In this document: positions 26,678-34,621 of the stretch, piece after piece
How positions within the stretch are numbered: position 1 is the stretch's first letter
Layout: the number at the start of each line of letters is the position of its first letter
Origin: Bacillus sp. FJAT-29790
GTDB taxonomy: Bacteria; Bacillota; Bacilli; Bacillales; Cytobacillaceae
Assembly: GCF_019039215.1 (NCBI RefSeq)
Contig: NZ_JAHNZZ010000001.1
Span: 1,154,006 to 1,218,005, forward strand
Reading direction: 5' to 3'
Length of the DNA: 64,000 nt
Notes under the pieces: model-generated
What the model was told of the DNA's origin: nothing
Seen by the model: the letters and a program-made list of their open reading frames with translations, nothing else
Database searches by the model: none
Made by a program: the position numbers and the translations under genes

Positions 26678-26884
26678 ACTGTATGGTAAAGTAGGATAGA
26701 ATAGCATGTGAGTCCCATTTCAACAAGTAAGGCGCTGTTAAACAAGATTGTTGGTACCGCACGGGTTCGATTTAACTTCAAAAGTTTACGTTTTGCATAC
26801 GCAAAAAGGTACTCGATTGGATTGTCGCCATGCGATAAATCAACTTTATTCATTAATAAAGCCAATATTAAAAGAGGTTCTATC

Positions 26885-28021
26885 ATGTTTAAAAGGTATT
26901 TACCATTTCTAAAGAGCTCAGGTATTTCTCCATATATTTGGAGCGTTTTTAGCATATTGCCATTTTATTTTATTTTCCAAACCTCCTCCACGATAGAAAT
27001 CATTGTTGGTTTTACCCTGACTATTTTGTTTTTTATTTCGTATCGATTTGCTTTTATGTCAAAAAAATGGCCCATTTATTTATGGACATGTATCTTAATC
27101 GGTATATCCACAGCAATGGCGATCCACTTCCAATTTGTTTATTTTGCTTTTTATATTGCCTATTACAATGGCAATATAAAGAACCGCGTGACTTTCCTGA
27201 CGTTATATATTATTCACTTAGTCTGTACGACCATTTCGATTAATTATAACTTTGTTCTTAAAGATGAATTATTTTTACGGCAACTGCCATTTATCATTAT
27301 TATTTGGATTAGCGTCATCCTTCTGCCCTTCAATATTTTCAATAAGAAAAAGCAGGAGCAGCTTGAAGAACAACTGGAAGATGCCAATAAGAAAATTGCA
27401 GATCTCGTTAAACAGGAGGAGCGCCAACGGATTGCCCGCGACCTTCATGATACACTAGGACAGAAGCTCTCGCTCATCGGATTAAAAAGCGATTTAGCAA
27501 GAAAATTAGTTTACAAAGATCCTGAGCAAGCGCGAAGTGAAATGAAAGATGTTCAACAAACGGCGAGAACTGCCTTGAATGAAGTCCGGAAAATGGTATC
27601 GCAAATGCGTGGAATTCGATTGAAAGAAGAAATGATTCGGATTAAACAAATCCTAAAGGCAGCCCAAATTACCTTTGTTCATGAAAAGGAAGTAAAGCTA
27701 ATAAATGTGTCCATTTTTCTTGAAAATATTCTTAGTATGTGTATGAAAGAAGCAGTAACCAATGTTGTAAAACATAGCAAAGCGACAATATGCGAAATCA
27801 CCATTGAGCAAACACCAAATGAAATATGCATTATCGTTTCCGACAATGGAAAAGGCATTGTCGAAGATTATGATCTTTCAAAAGGGCATGGTTTACTAGG
27901 AATAAGAGAACGTCTTGAATTTGTTAACGGAAGCCTTGAAATTGTTGCAAATAAAGGGACGATGATCACGATGAAAGTACCAAGTGTCGTAAAGCAGACA
28001 GATAAGGAGGAGCTTAAATGA
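26885..28021 (+). CDS. desK: Thermosensor histidine kinase DesK
   Basis: I start at ATG 26885 (MFKRYLPFLKSSGISPYIWS), 59 codons inside a longer open frame, behind AAAAGAGGTTC; this gives 378 residues. Five membrane segments fill residues 15-155, then a coiled coil (KQEQLEEQLEDANKKIADLVKQEE), the phospho-acceptor H188 in RQRIARDLHDTLGQK, and a HATPase_c domain with VTNVVKHSK, DNGKG and GHGLLGIRER. His position 188 equals that of B. subtilis DesK. It senses membrane order and phosphorylates DesR. Its stop overlaps desR by 4 bases. Confidence 0.95.
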   Translation: MFKRYLPFLKSSGISPYIWSVFSILPFYFIFQTSSTIEIIVGFTLTILFFISYRFAFMSKKWPIYLWTCILIGISTAMAIHFQFVYFAFYIAYYNGNIKNRVTFLTLYIIHLVCTTISINYNFVLKDELFLRQLPFIIIIWISVILLPFNIFNKKKQEQLEEQLEDANKKIADLVKQEERQRIARDLHDTLGQKLSLIGLKSDLARKLVYKDPEQARSEMKDVQQTARTALNEVRKMVSQMRGIRLKEEMIRIKQILKAAQITFVHEKEVKLINVSIFLENILSMCMKEAVTNVVKHSKATICEITIEQTPNEICIIVSDNGKGIVEDYDLSKGHGLLGIRERLEFVNGSLEIVANKGTMITMKVPSVVKQTDKEELK

Positions 28022-28617
28022 TTCGAATTGTCATTGCTGAAGACCAGCGGATGATGTTAGGAGCATTAGGTTCACTACTCAATTTGGAAGAAGACATGGA
28101 AGTTGTTGGAAAGGCAAGCAATGGTGAAGAAGCTATTGCGCTTGTGAATAAATATCAACCCGATATTTGTATCATGGATATTGAAATGCCGGAGAAAAGC
28201 GGTCTTGAGGCTGCTGAGGAGATAAAAGAGCTAGAATGCAAAGTGATTATTTTAACTACCTTTGCTCGTTCTGGTTATTTTCAAAGGGCTCTAAAGGCAG
28301 GAGTCAGAGGCTATTTATTGAAAGATAGTCCAAGTGAAGATCTTGCAAATTCCATCCGCATGGTAATGGGCGGAAGGCGCATTTATGCTCCCGAACTAAT
28401 GGATGATGTCTACAGTGAAGAAAACCCTCTAACCGAAAGGGAGAAAGCAGTCCTGGAACTCGTTGCAGACGGAAAAAACACAAAAGAAATCGCCGATCAA
28501 CTTAGCATCAAAACCGGTACCGTCCGAAACTATATTTCACAAATACTAGATAAACTTGAAGTGAAAAACCGAATCGAAGCGATTACCCAGTCAAAGGAAA
28601 AAGGCTGGTTTAAATAA
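28018..28617 (+). CDS. desR: Response regulator DesR (NarL/LuxR type)
   Basis: The 199-residue protein has a receiver domain with phospho-acceptor D54 in ICIMDIEMPEKSG, the acidic pair E8-D9, and K107 region YLLKDSP, then a LuxR-type HTH (LTEREKAVLELVADGKNTKE, followed by IADQLSIKTGTVRNYISQIL). Phosphorylated DesR activates des. The ATG overlaps the end of desK (ATGA), after AAGGAGGAGC, so the pair is translationally coupled. Confidence 0.96.
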   Translation: MIRIVIAEDQRMMLGALGSLLNLEEDMEVVGKASNGEEAIALVNKYQPDICIMDIEMPEKSGLEAAEEIKELECKVIILTTFARSGYFQRALKAGVRGYLLKDSPSEDLANSIRMVMGGRRIYAPELMDDVYSEENPLTEREKAVLELVADGKNTKEIADQLSIKTGTVRNYISQILDKLEVKNRIEAITQSKEKGWFK

Positions 28618-28677
28618 GAAATATATTAGGGGAGAGATTCTATTTTCATAGGATCTCTTTTGTTTTGGGTGTTTTTT

Positions 28678-28734
28678 AAATCAACTAGATCTCTTTTTGG
28701 TTAAATAGTAACAAACTTTACGAAAACAGCCTTT
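28678..28734. repeat. Solo arm of the family B element
   Basis: AAATCAACTAGATCTCT and then TTAAATAGTAACAAACTTTACGAAAACAGCCTT in parts match the right arm of copy 2 (AAATCAACTAGACCTC, TTAAATAGAAACAAAGTTTA) and the terminal CGAAAACAGCC of copy 3. The core and the left arm are absent, so this is a deletion remnant or recombination scar of the element. Confidence 0.65.
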
Positions 28735-28997
28735 GTTTTATACAATTTTCGCCTCAAAATCGAAGCAGCAATCACAAGGAAACAAAATTTTTTGATTAAT
28801 TTGTAAAAATCACTCGACAAAAGCCTATTAATTGTCGGATAATTATTATTATAATTACTAGTTAAAAATGAAATACCAGTATTTCTAGTAAAAAGGTTGC
28901 GTAAAGCATATTAGAGAGGTTCATTTTGTGATCAACTCTTTATGATAAGCAACAGAGCTCAAGTGAGCTGCATTAATAATAGACAGGGAGAAGTAAG

Positions 28998-30071
28998 ATG
29001 ACAGACTATCAAATTGAAATTAACCTAAGTACAACAAGAAAACAAAAACCTGCATTTGATCAGCTTCAGTTTGGAAGGAATTTTACAGATCATATGTTTA
29101 TTGCGGATTACACGGAAGAAAAAGGCTGGCATGATCCACGAATTGTACCATATCAGCCGATCACCTTAGAGCCTTCCGCTATGATCTTCCATTATGGACA
29201 AACGGTATTTGAAGGACTTAAGGCTTATCTGACAAAAGATGAGCAGGTATTACTGTTTAGACCTGAGAAAAATATGGAGAGGTTAAATCGTTCGACCGCA
29301 CGCCTATGCATGCCGCAGATGGATGAAGAGTTCGCATTAAATGCGTTAAAAAAATTGCTAATCGTTGATAGAGAGTGGGTTCCTACTGTTGAAGGGACAT
29401 CCTTATATATCCGCCCATTTATGATTTCAACAGAGCCATATTTAGGTGTCGCACCTTCACATAGTTATCAATTTATCATAATACTTTCTCCGGTGGGTGC
29501 TTATTATAAAGAAGGCATTAATCCAGTGAAAATTGCAGTAGAGCAAGAATTTGTAAGAGCCGTAGCAGGCGGAACAGGGAATGCAAAAACAGCCGGGAAC
29601 TATGCTGGCAGCTTAAAAGCACAAGAAGAAGCAAGTCTTGCTGGTTATTCCCAAGTTTTATGGCTGGACGGGAAAGAAAAGAAGTATATTGAAGAAGTTG
29701 GAAGTATGAACGTCTTCTTTAAAATCAATGGAGAAGTCGTCACTCCGATTCTAAATGGAAGTATTTTAGAAGGAGTAACAAGGGATTCAATCATTCAACT
29801 ATTAAAACATTGGAATATCCCTATCGTAGAACGTCAAATTTCTATGGAAGAAATTCAACAAGCCCATAAAGATGGATTATTGGAAGAAGCGTTTGGTACA
29901 GGAACAGCAGCCGTCATTTCACCAATCGGCGAGTTTTTCTGGCAAAATGAAAAGCTTATCGTCAACAATGGGGAAACAGGCGAGTTATCCAAAAAATTAT
30001 ACGATACATTGACTGGCATTCAAAATGGGACGATAGCTGATCCATTTGGCTGGACGATGAAAGTCGAGTAA
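28998..30071 (+). CDS. ilvE: Branched-chain amino-acid aminotransferase
   Basis: The 357-residue, fold-type IV PLP enzyme has the long BCAT II form. The PLP lysine is K197 in GGTGNAKTAGNYAGSL; other signatures are FHYGQTVFEGLKAY, YIRPFMISTE and the EAFGTGTAAVISPI phosphate-binding loop. It transaminates Leu, Ile and Val. Site CAGGGAGAAGTAAG precedes ATG 28998. It is monocistronic. No T-box or CodY palindrome stands out in the 380-base upstream region. Confidence 0.95.
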   Translation: MTDYQIEINLSTTRKQKPAFDQLQFGRNFTDHMFIADYTEEKGWHDPRIVPYQPITLEPSAMIFHYGQTVFEGLKAYLTKDEQVLLFRPEKNMERLNRSTARLCMPQMDEEFALNALKKLLIVDREWVPTVEGTSLYIRPFMISTEPYLGVAPSHSYQFIIILSPVGAYYKEGINPVKIAVEQEFVRAVAGGTGNAKTAGNYAGSLKAQEEASLAGYSQVLWLDGKEKKYIEEVGSMNVFFKINGEVVTPILNGSILEGVTRDSIIQLLKHWNIPIVERQISMEEIQQAHKDGLLEEAFGTGTAAVISPIGEFFWQNEKLIVNNGETGELSKKLYDTLTGIQNGTIADPFGWTMKVE

Positions 30072-30173
30072 TATCATAGAATTTAACTGATCGACATAAA
30101 CGCAATCTTCAATTGCTTTAGCAACACGATTCTTGCTCTGTTATATAATAATCTAAATATTACACCATTTCCC

Positions 30174-30201
30174 TTGCTTAAATAAATATACATGTTATGA
30201 T
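30174..30201 (+). promoter_or_regulatory. Sigma-A-type promoter for the thiamine leader
   Basis: TTGCTT (30174-30179) and TATGAT (30196-30201) are separated by 16 bases, 20-odd bases before the first TPP aptamer. Confidence 0.6.
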
Positions 30202-30218
30202 ATGAATTAAATGGTTGT

Positions 30219-30313
30219 TAACACTAGGGGTGTCTTTTTTTTAAGACTGAGATTGAGCGGACGTTCAAAACCCTTTGAACCTGAACTAGTTCATTCTGGC
30301 GTAGGGAAGTGGA
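30219..30313 (+). ncRNA. TPP riboswitch aptamer 1
   Basis: The conserved elements occur in order: CACTAGGGGTGTC, then AAGACTGAGA (variant of GGCTGAGA), AACCCTTTGAACCTGA, CTAGTTCATTCTGGCGTAGG and GAAGTG. The ACCCTTTGAACCTGA and GCGTAGGGAAG boxes are the thi-box signature that binds thiamine pyrophosphate. The pyrimidine-sensor helix deviates slightly (ACTGAGA), so affinity could differ from aptamer 2. Confidence 0.9.
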
Positions 30314-30341
30314 TAATGGTTGAAAGAATGTCGTTTATGTC

Positions 30342-30377
30342 AACCCCCACTCTAATGTCAGCTGAGTGGGGGTTTTT
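30342..30377 (+). terminator. Intrinsic terminator of TPP riboswitch 1
   Basis: ACCCCCACTC pairs with GAGTGGGGGTT after a 12-base loop region, then TTTTTT. It is the expression platform of the first aptamer. Confidence 0.9.
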
Positions 30378-30394
30378 TGATAACTTTATATGAT

Positions 30395-30470
30395 CTGCTA
30401 GGGGCGCCTTTATGGCTGAGAAGTAACCCTTTGAACCTGATCTAGTTTGAACTAGCGTAGGGAAGTAGTT
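30395..30470 (+). ncRNA. TPP riboswitch aptamer 2
   Basis: A second full thi-box follows: CTGCTAGGGGCGCC, ATGGCTGAGAAG, AACCCTTTGAACCTGA, TCTAGTTTGAACTAGCGTAG and GGAAGTAG. All consensus positions are kept, so this one looks canonical. Confidence 0.95.
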
Positions 30471-30499
30471 TTGATGATTGACAAGAATCAGTAAATCAT

Positions 30500-30535
30500 T
30501 CAACCGCTTTCCAAATCTGGAAAGCGGTTTTTCTG
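30500..30535 (+). terminator. Intrinsic terminator of TPP riboswitch 2
   Basis: AACCGCTTTCCA and TGGAAAGCGGTT form a perfect 12-bp stem followed by TTTCTGTTT. About 255 bases of untranslated leader follow before tenA. Confidence 0.92.
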
Positions 30536-30789
30536 TTTGCTGAGATTTAGAATCAGTTATTTTCTGTGTGAATAACTAATTGGACCTACGCAGAATTTGC
30601 CTTAGACGAACCATATCCATTTCCGTGAAAGAGATTGAACGACATTTACATACTGTGCTTTAAAGTAGATGCGCATGAGTGTTTGTTTTTTATAAGTACA
30701 AGGCAAATTTCCTTAATTATTGTAATACTGAAATACCAATATATAAAACTGGAAAATACTTTCGTTTTTTCCATTGAGGAGGAATTAGG

Positions 30790-31479
30790 GTGGAAACCGT
30801 AAAAACAAAGAAATTCACAGACAGATTATTTGAAAACGTGCAGCCAATTTGGGAGAAAAATCACAATCATCCATTCGTTCAGGAGATAGGAAAAGGAATA
30901 TTAGAAGAAGAAAAGTTCATTTACTACATGAAGCAAGATTACGCATATTTAATCGATTATTCTAAGCTTTTTGCGGTGGGGGTATTAAAGGCGCAAGACT
31001 TAGAGACGATGGGGAAATTTGCTCAAATTCTGCATGAAACGTTGCATTTTGAAATGGAATTACACCGTCAGTTTGCATCGGAATTTGGCATTTCAAGAGA
31101 GGAGCTAGAGGCCACAAAACCTACCCCAGTCAATCTAGCATATACCAGATATATGTTAAATGTCGCACAAAATGGGAGTTTAGCTGAAGTAGTCGCGTGT
31201 TTACTCCCATGTGCTTGGGATTATTGGGAAATTGGAAAACTATTAAGAAAGCAATATGGGGATCAGATAGAAACTAATCGGTATGCAAAATGGATTGAAA
31301 CTTATGATTCCGAAACATTTGGTGATGGTGCTAAATGGTTAATTCAGCTGATGGACAAGCTTGCAGAAGGGAAACCGGAGCGTGAGCTTGCTGTATTAGA
31401 AGAGCATTTTCAGATGACATCCAAATATGAATATTTATTTTGGGATATGAACTATCGCAAACAAGACTGGCCGATCTAA
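30790..31479 (+). CDS. tenA: Aminopyrimidine aminohydrolase / thiaminase II
   Basis: The 229-residue all-helical protein starts at GTG 30790 behind TGAGGAGGAATTAGG. TenA features are KQDYAYLIDYSKLFAVG, HETLHFEMELH, LAYTRYMLNVA and LLPCAWDYWEIG with C137 and C141, one of which corresponds to the catalytic cysteine, and YDSETFGDGAKWLI. It salvages degraded thiamine by hydrolysing aminopyrimidines. It leads the tenA-thiD-thiM-thiE operon controlled by the tandem TPP riboswitches. Confidence 0.94.
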   Translation: METVKTKKFTDRLFENVQPIWEKNHNHPFVQEIGKGILEEEKFIYYMKQDYAYLIDYSKLFAVGVLKAQDLETMGKFAQILHETLHFEMELHRQFASEFGISREELEATKPTPVNLAYTRYMLNVAQNGSLAEVVACLLPCAWDYWEIGKLLRKQYGDQIETNRYAKWIETYDSETFGDGAKWLIQLMDKLAEGKPERELAVLEEHFQMTSKYEYLFWDMNYRKQDWPI

Positions 31480-31563
31480 CGAATAGTTCTTATACAGGGG
31501 CAAACATGGGTTACGGGCTATTGAAAATATTAATTAGAAATAAGGCGGTAGGAGGAATCATTC

Positions 31564-32379
31564 ATGAAAACAGCACTTACAATCGCGGGCTCTGATTCCG
31601 GGGGCGGTGCAGGAATTCAAGCTGATTTAAAAGCATTTGCAGCTCATGGTGTCTATGGTATGTCTGTTATTACAGCAGTGACAGCGCAAAACACGCTCGA
31701 AGTTCGTTCCGTGCAAAATATGGAACAGCCGATCATAAAGGATCAAATGGAAGCTGTCTTTGATGATATTCGCGTTGATGCAGTAAAAATTGGGATGCTT
31801 TCATCCGCTGCCACAGTAGATGTTGTTGCCCAATCTCTAGAGAAATACAAACCTGCCCTTATCGTTTTAGATCCTGTGATGGTGTCAAAAGGGGGACATT
31901 ATTTATTACAGGAAGAGGCGATTTCAGCATTGAAAGATAAAATGATCCCGCTATCGACGATCATAACACCCAATATTCCAGAAGCAGAAGTATTGATAAA
32001 GAGACCCATTCATACTGATGAGGATATGAAGGATGCATGTCTTGTGATCAACTCCCTTGGGGCAAAGACGGTTCTCTTAAAAGGTGGTCATTTAAGCGGT
32101 GAGCCAAATGATTTATTTTACGATGGGGCAAATTTCCATTGGTTAAATGGAAAAAGAATTCATACAAATAATACCCATGGAACGGGCTGTACGCTTTCAT
32201 CCGCGATTACGGCAAATCTAGCAAAAGGCGCTTCCCTAATCGAAGCCATTCAGATTGCAAAAAAATATATTGAGATAGCGATTGCGCATAGTCTCGATCT
32301 CGGCAATGGGCATGGGCCAACAAATCATTTTTACGAACTCTATAAAAAAGCAAATCTTATACCTTTACTAAGTAAATAG
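31564..32379 (+). CDS. thiD: Hydroxymethylpyrimidine/phosphomethylpyrimidine kinase
   Basis: The 271-residue ribokinase-fold protein begins ALTIAGSDSGGGAGIQADLK, the ThiD signature, and contains VLDPVMVSKGGH and the anion-hole motif NTHGTGCTLSSAI with its catalytic Cys/Asp neighbourhood. It phosphorylates HMP to HMP-P and HMP-PP. Site AGGAGGAATC precedes ATG 31564. It takes up the pyrimidine released by TenA. Confidence 0.95.
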   Translation: MKTALTIAGSDSGGGAGIQADLKAFAAHGVYGMSVITAVTAQNTLEVRSVQNMEQPIIKDQMEAVFDDIRVDAVKIGMLSSAATVDVVAQSLEKYKPALIVLDPVMVSKGGHYLLQEEAISALKDKMIPLSTIITPNIPEAEVLIKRPIHTDEDMKDACLVINSLGAKTVLLKGGHLSGEPNDLFYDGANFHWLNGKRIHTNNTHGTGCTLSSAITANLAKGASLIEAIQIAKKYIEIAIAHSLDLGNGHGPTNHFYELYKKANLIPLLSK

Positions 32380-32403
32380 TAATCGATATGGAGGATAAAT
32401 CGT

Positions 32404-33207
32404 ATGAATATAACTGCCATTAAGGATTTATTTTCAAAAATAAGAGACCAGCATCCACTTGTTCACCACCTTACTAATACTGTGACGATTAATGATTGCG
32501 CAAATGCAACACTTGCAATAGGTGGTTCACCTGTGATGGCAACGAGTTTGGATGAGGTTGAGGACATGGTAAACCTTGCAGATGCACTTGTTATTAATTT
32601 TGGCACAATTGATAATCTTACGTACGAAGCTATGGTAATTGCTGGCCAAGCTGCAAATAAGAAAGGAATACCTGTTGTTTTCGATCCTGTTGGTGTTGGA
32701 GCTACTCGTTTTCGATCAGAAAGGGCGAACGACTTTTTAAAGAATGTAAACGTCTCAATCGTACGTGGAAACGCAACCGAAGTGTATGCGCTAATTGGTG
32801 GTAAGGCACAAACAAGAGGGGTGGATGCAGGGGAACTTTCTTTGTCTAAAGAAGAACTAGCCCTAAAGGCTTCCCAGCAGCTACAAGCGATCACGGTCAT
32901 TAGTGGAGAGCATGACGCTATATCGAATGGAGAAAAGTGTATCCAAATTGCTAATGGCGATATTTGGTTGACGCGAGTCACCGGAACTGGCTGTATGACC
33001 GCTTCCTTAATCGCTTGTTTTGCAGGGTTAACAGATGACCTGTTTTCAGCTGCAATTGCAGGAATGTCTGTCATGAGTTTATCCGGGGAACGTGCTAAAA
33101 AAGCGTTACATGAAAACGATGGAATTGGTACGTTTCGAATAAAACTAATGGATGAAATCTTTCAGATGGATGAGCATATTTGGGAAAAAGGAGTACGTTT
33201 CGTATGA
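32404..33207 (+). CDS. thiM: Hydroxyethylthiazole kinase
   Basis: The 267-residue protein shows PLVHHLTNTVTINDCANATLAIGGSP in parts (PLVHHLTNTVTINDCANA), PVVFDPVGVGATRFR, IVRGNATEVYAL and the catalytic TRVTGTGCMTASLIACF. It phosphorylates the thiazole moiety for salvage into thiamine. A site (TGGAGGATAAATC) precedes ATG 32404. Its stop overlaps the thiE start as ATGA. Confidence 0.96.
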   Translation: MNITAIKDLFSKIRDQHPLVHHLTNTVTINDCANATLAIGGSPVMATSLDEVEDMVNLADALVINFGTIDNLTYEAMVIAGQAANKKGIPVVFDPVGVGATRFRSERANDFLKNVNVSIVRGNATEVYALIGGKAQTRGVDAGELSLSKEELALKASQQLQAITVISGEHDAISNGEKCIQIANGDIWLTRVTGTGCMTASLIACFAGLTDDLFSAAIAGMSVMSLSGERAKKALHENDGIGTFRIKLMDEIFQMDEHIWEKGVRFV

Positions 33208-33812
33208 ATTACAAGCTATATTTAGTCACAGAAGAATCTGTTCCTATAGAGGAGCTTCTCAGAATTATAGAAGAGGCTATAAAGGGCGGGGTGACGCTCG
33301 TTCAACTACGTGAAAAAAAGACTACAGGAAGCAGCTTTTTAAAAAAAGCGAAAAGTGTCAAAGAATTGCTTACACGCTACGATGTCCCGCTTATCATAAA
33401 CGATCGCGTCGATGTCGCCTTAGCAGTTAATGCCGCTGGTGTACACGTCGGTCAAAGTGATCTCCCTTTATCAGCTGTTAGGATAATTGTACCGGACTCA
33501 ATGATCGTTGGAATTTCAGTATCAACAGTAGAAGAAGCGAAAGAGGCGGAGGAGAATGGTGCTGATTATATTGGTGTCGGTGCCGCTTTTCCAACTCAAT
33601 CAAAAAGTGATGCAGAAGTCCTTCCTAAAGGAATGCTAGAAACAATTGCTAATGCCGTTTCCATCCCCGCAGTAGCAATTGGTGGGATCAACCTTAGAAA
33701 CATAGAAACAATTCGAAATATAAACCTTGCCGGCGTTGCGATTGTTTCAGGGATTATGAAAGCTGAAAATCCCTTTGAAGCGGCAGTCGCATTTCGGAAG
33801 GCTTGGGACTAG
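33204..33812 (+). CDS. thiE: Thiamine-phosphate synthase
   Basis: I start at ATG 33204 (MNYKLYLVTEESVP) behind AAAAAGGAGTACG, inside the last codons of thiM; an upstream start at 33180 lacks support. The 202-residue TIM barrel has GGVTLVQLREK, PLIINDRVDVALA, GVHVGQSDLP, DYIGVGAAFPTQSK and IPAVAIGGIN. It couples HMP-PP with thiazole phosphate to make thiamine phosphate, completing the salvage operon. Confidence 0.95.
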   Translation: MNYKLYLVTEESVPIEELLRIIEEAIKGGVTLVQLREKKTTGSSFLKKAKSVKELLTRYDVPLIINDRVDVALAVNAAGVHVGQSDLPLSAVRIIVPDSMIVGISVSTVEEAKEAEENGADYIGVGAAFPTQSKSDAEVLPKGMLETIANAVSIPAVAIGGINLRNIETIRNINLAGVAIVSGIMKAENPFEAAVAFRKAWD

Positions 33813-33825
33813 ATTGTAATGGAGT

Positions 33826-33856
33826 AAAACCCCTTTATAGGGGTTTTGCTTTTCTT
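33826..33856 (+). terminator. Terminator after thiE
   Basis: AAAACCCC-TTTATA-GGGGTTTT with following TTTTCTTTTT. Confidence 0.9.
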
Positions 33857-34273
33857 TTTGAGAATTTTTACGAAAATGATTTGAAATTGTAACTAAATCA
33901 AAATCCTTATTGTAAAATATAAGTAAAAAAGGGAAAATTAATAGAAGTTTCTATTGATTAATTTCTGAAAATTTGAAATAATGTATATTATGTGATAGAA
34001 CAGTATAATGTTTTATTACATTTTTCAAACAGGGGGGGTTAAAAAACTCGATGGACTCTCTTTTTTTAGTGCTTACGAGAGACCAAATCAAGGGGGGAAG
34101 ACAGGTATTAAGCAGGACTGGTCCCTTTTACATTGAAGGTGACTAAGCGTTCAGTCTGCAGGGGGTGGTAAATTCATAGAGACATATAACAAATAGAAAG
34201 AAGAGGAATGCACTATTATACTTCCCGAAGACAGAAGATTGCGCATCTTCAAAAAAATAAAGGAGCTGAAACG
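33857..34273 (+). other. Long 5' region of the symporter operon, no recognised element
   Basis: No coding or known riboswitch signal is visible. TATAAT at 34004-34009 may be a -10 box without an obvious -35. G-runs at 34032, 34093 and 34160 and an imperfect GGACTCTC / GAGAGACC pair (about 34054-34085) hint at structure, but nothing matches a class I know. Confidence 0.4.
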
Positions 34274-34606
34274 ATGAGTAATAAAGCGTACAAAAAAGAA
34301 CTGGCTACTGATTTAGATTATGAGAAAATTGTCAATACACCGGAATTCAAAAGTTTTGTCAAAAGAAAAAATAAATTTATGACGCCTTATATTATATTCT
34401 TTTTTGCTGCCTATTTCTTATTACCTATTCTGACTGGATTTACATCAATTCTTGAGGTGAGAGCGATCGGTTGGATTACATGGACATGGATGTACTCTTT
34501 CGGGATGTTCATTATGGTATGGGTGTTTGCAACTATTTATATGAAAAAAGCTTCTGGATTCGATGAAGAATCGGAAGAAATTATCGCAAAAAACATTTTA
34601 AAATAA
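34274..34606 (+). CDS. DUF485 family membrane protein, symporter partner
   Basis: I start at ATG 34274 (MSNKAYKKELATDLDYEKIV) behind AAAGGAGCTGAAACG, giving 110 residues; the longer frame from 34208 lacks a site. The DUF485 pattern is an amphipathic N-terminus with FKSFVKRKNKFMTPY followed by two membrane helices (IIFFFAAYFLLPILTGF and TWTWMYSFGMFIMVWVFATI). DUF485 genes normally precede an acetate-type sodium:solute symporter, as here with a 15-base gap (B. subtilis ywcB-ywcA arrangement). Confidence 0.9.
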   Translation: MSNKAYKKELATDLDYEKIVNTPEFKSFVKRKNKFMTPYIIFFFAAYFLLPILTGFTSILEVRAIGWITWTWMYSFGMFIMVWVFATIYMKKASGFDEESEEIIAKNILK

Positions 34607-34621
34607 AAGGGGGTATTTAAT

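Noticed and set aside
26741-26775. TTGGTACCGCACGGG between des and desK as a T-box antiterminator motif
   Set aside because: The last positions differ from TGGTACCGCG, there is no stem I or specifier region, and no terminator with a T-run follows.
28618-28997. T-box or CodY site for ilvE
   Set aside because: No TGGTACC motif or AATTTTCWGAAAATT-like palindrome is visible upstream of ilvE.
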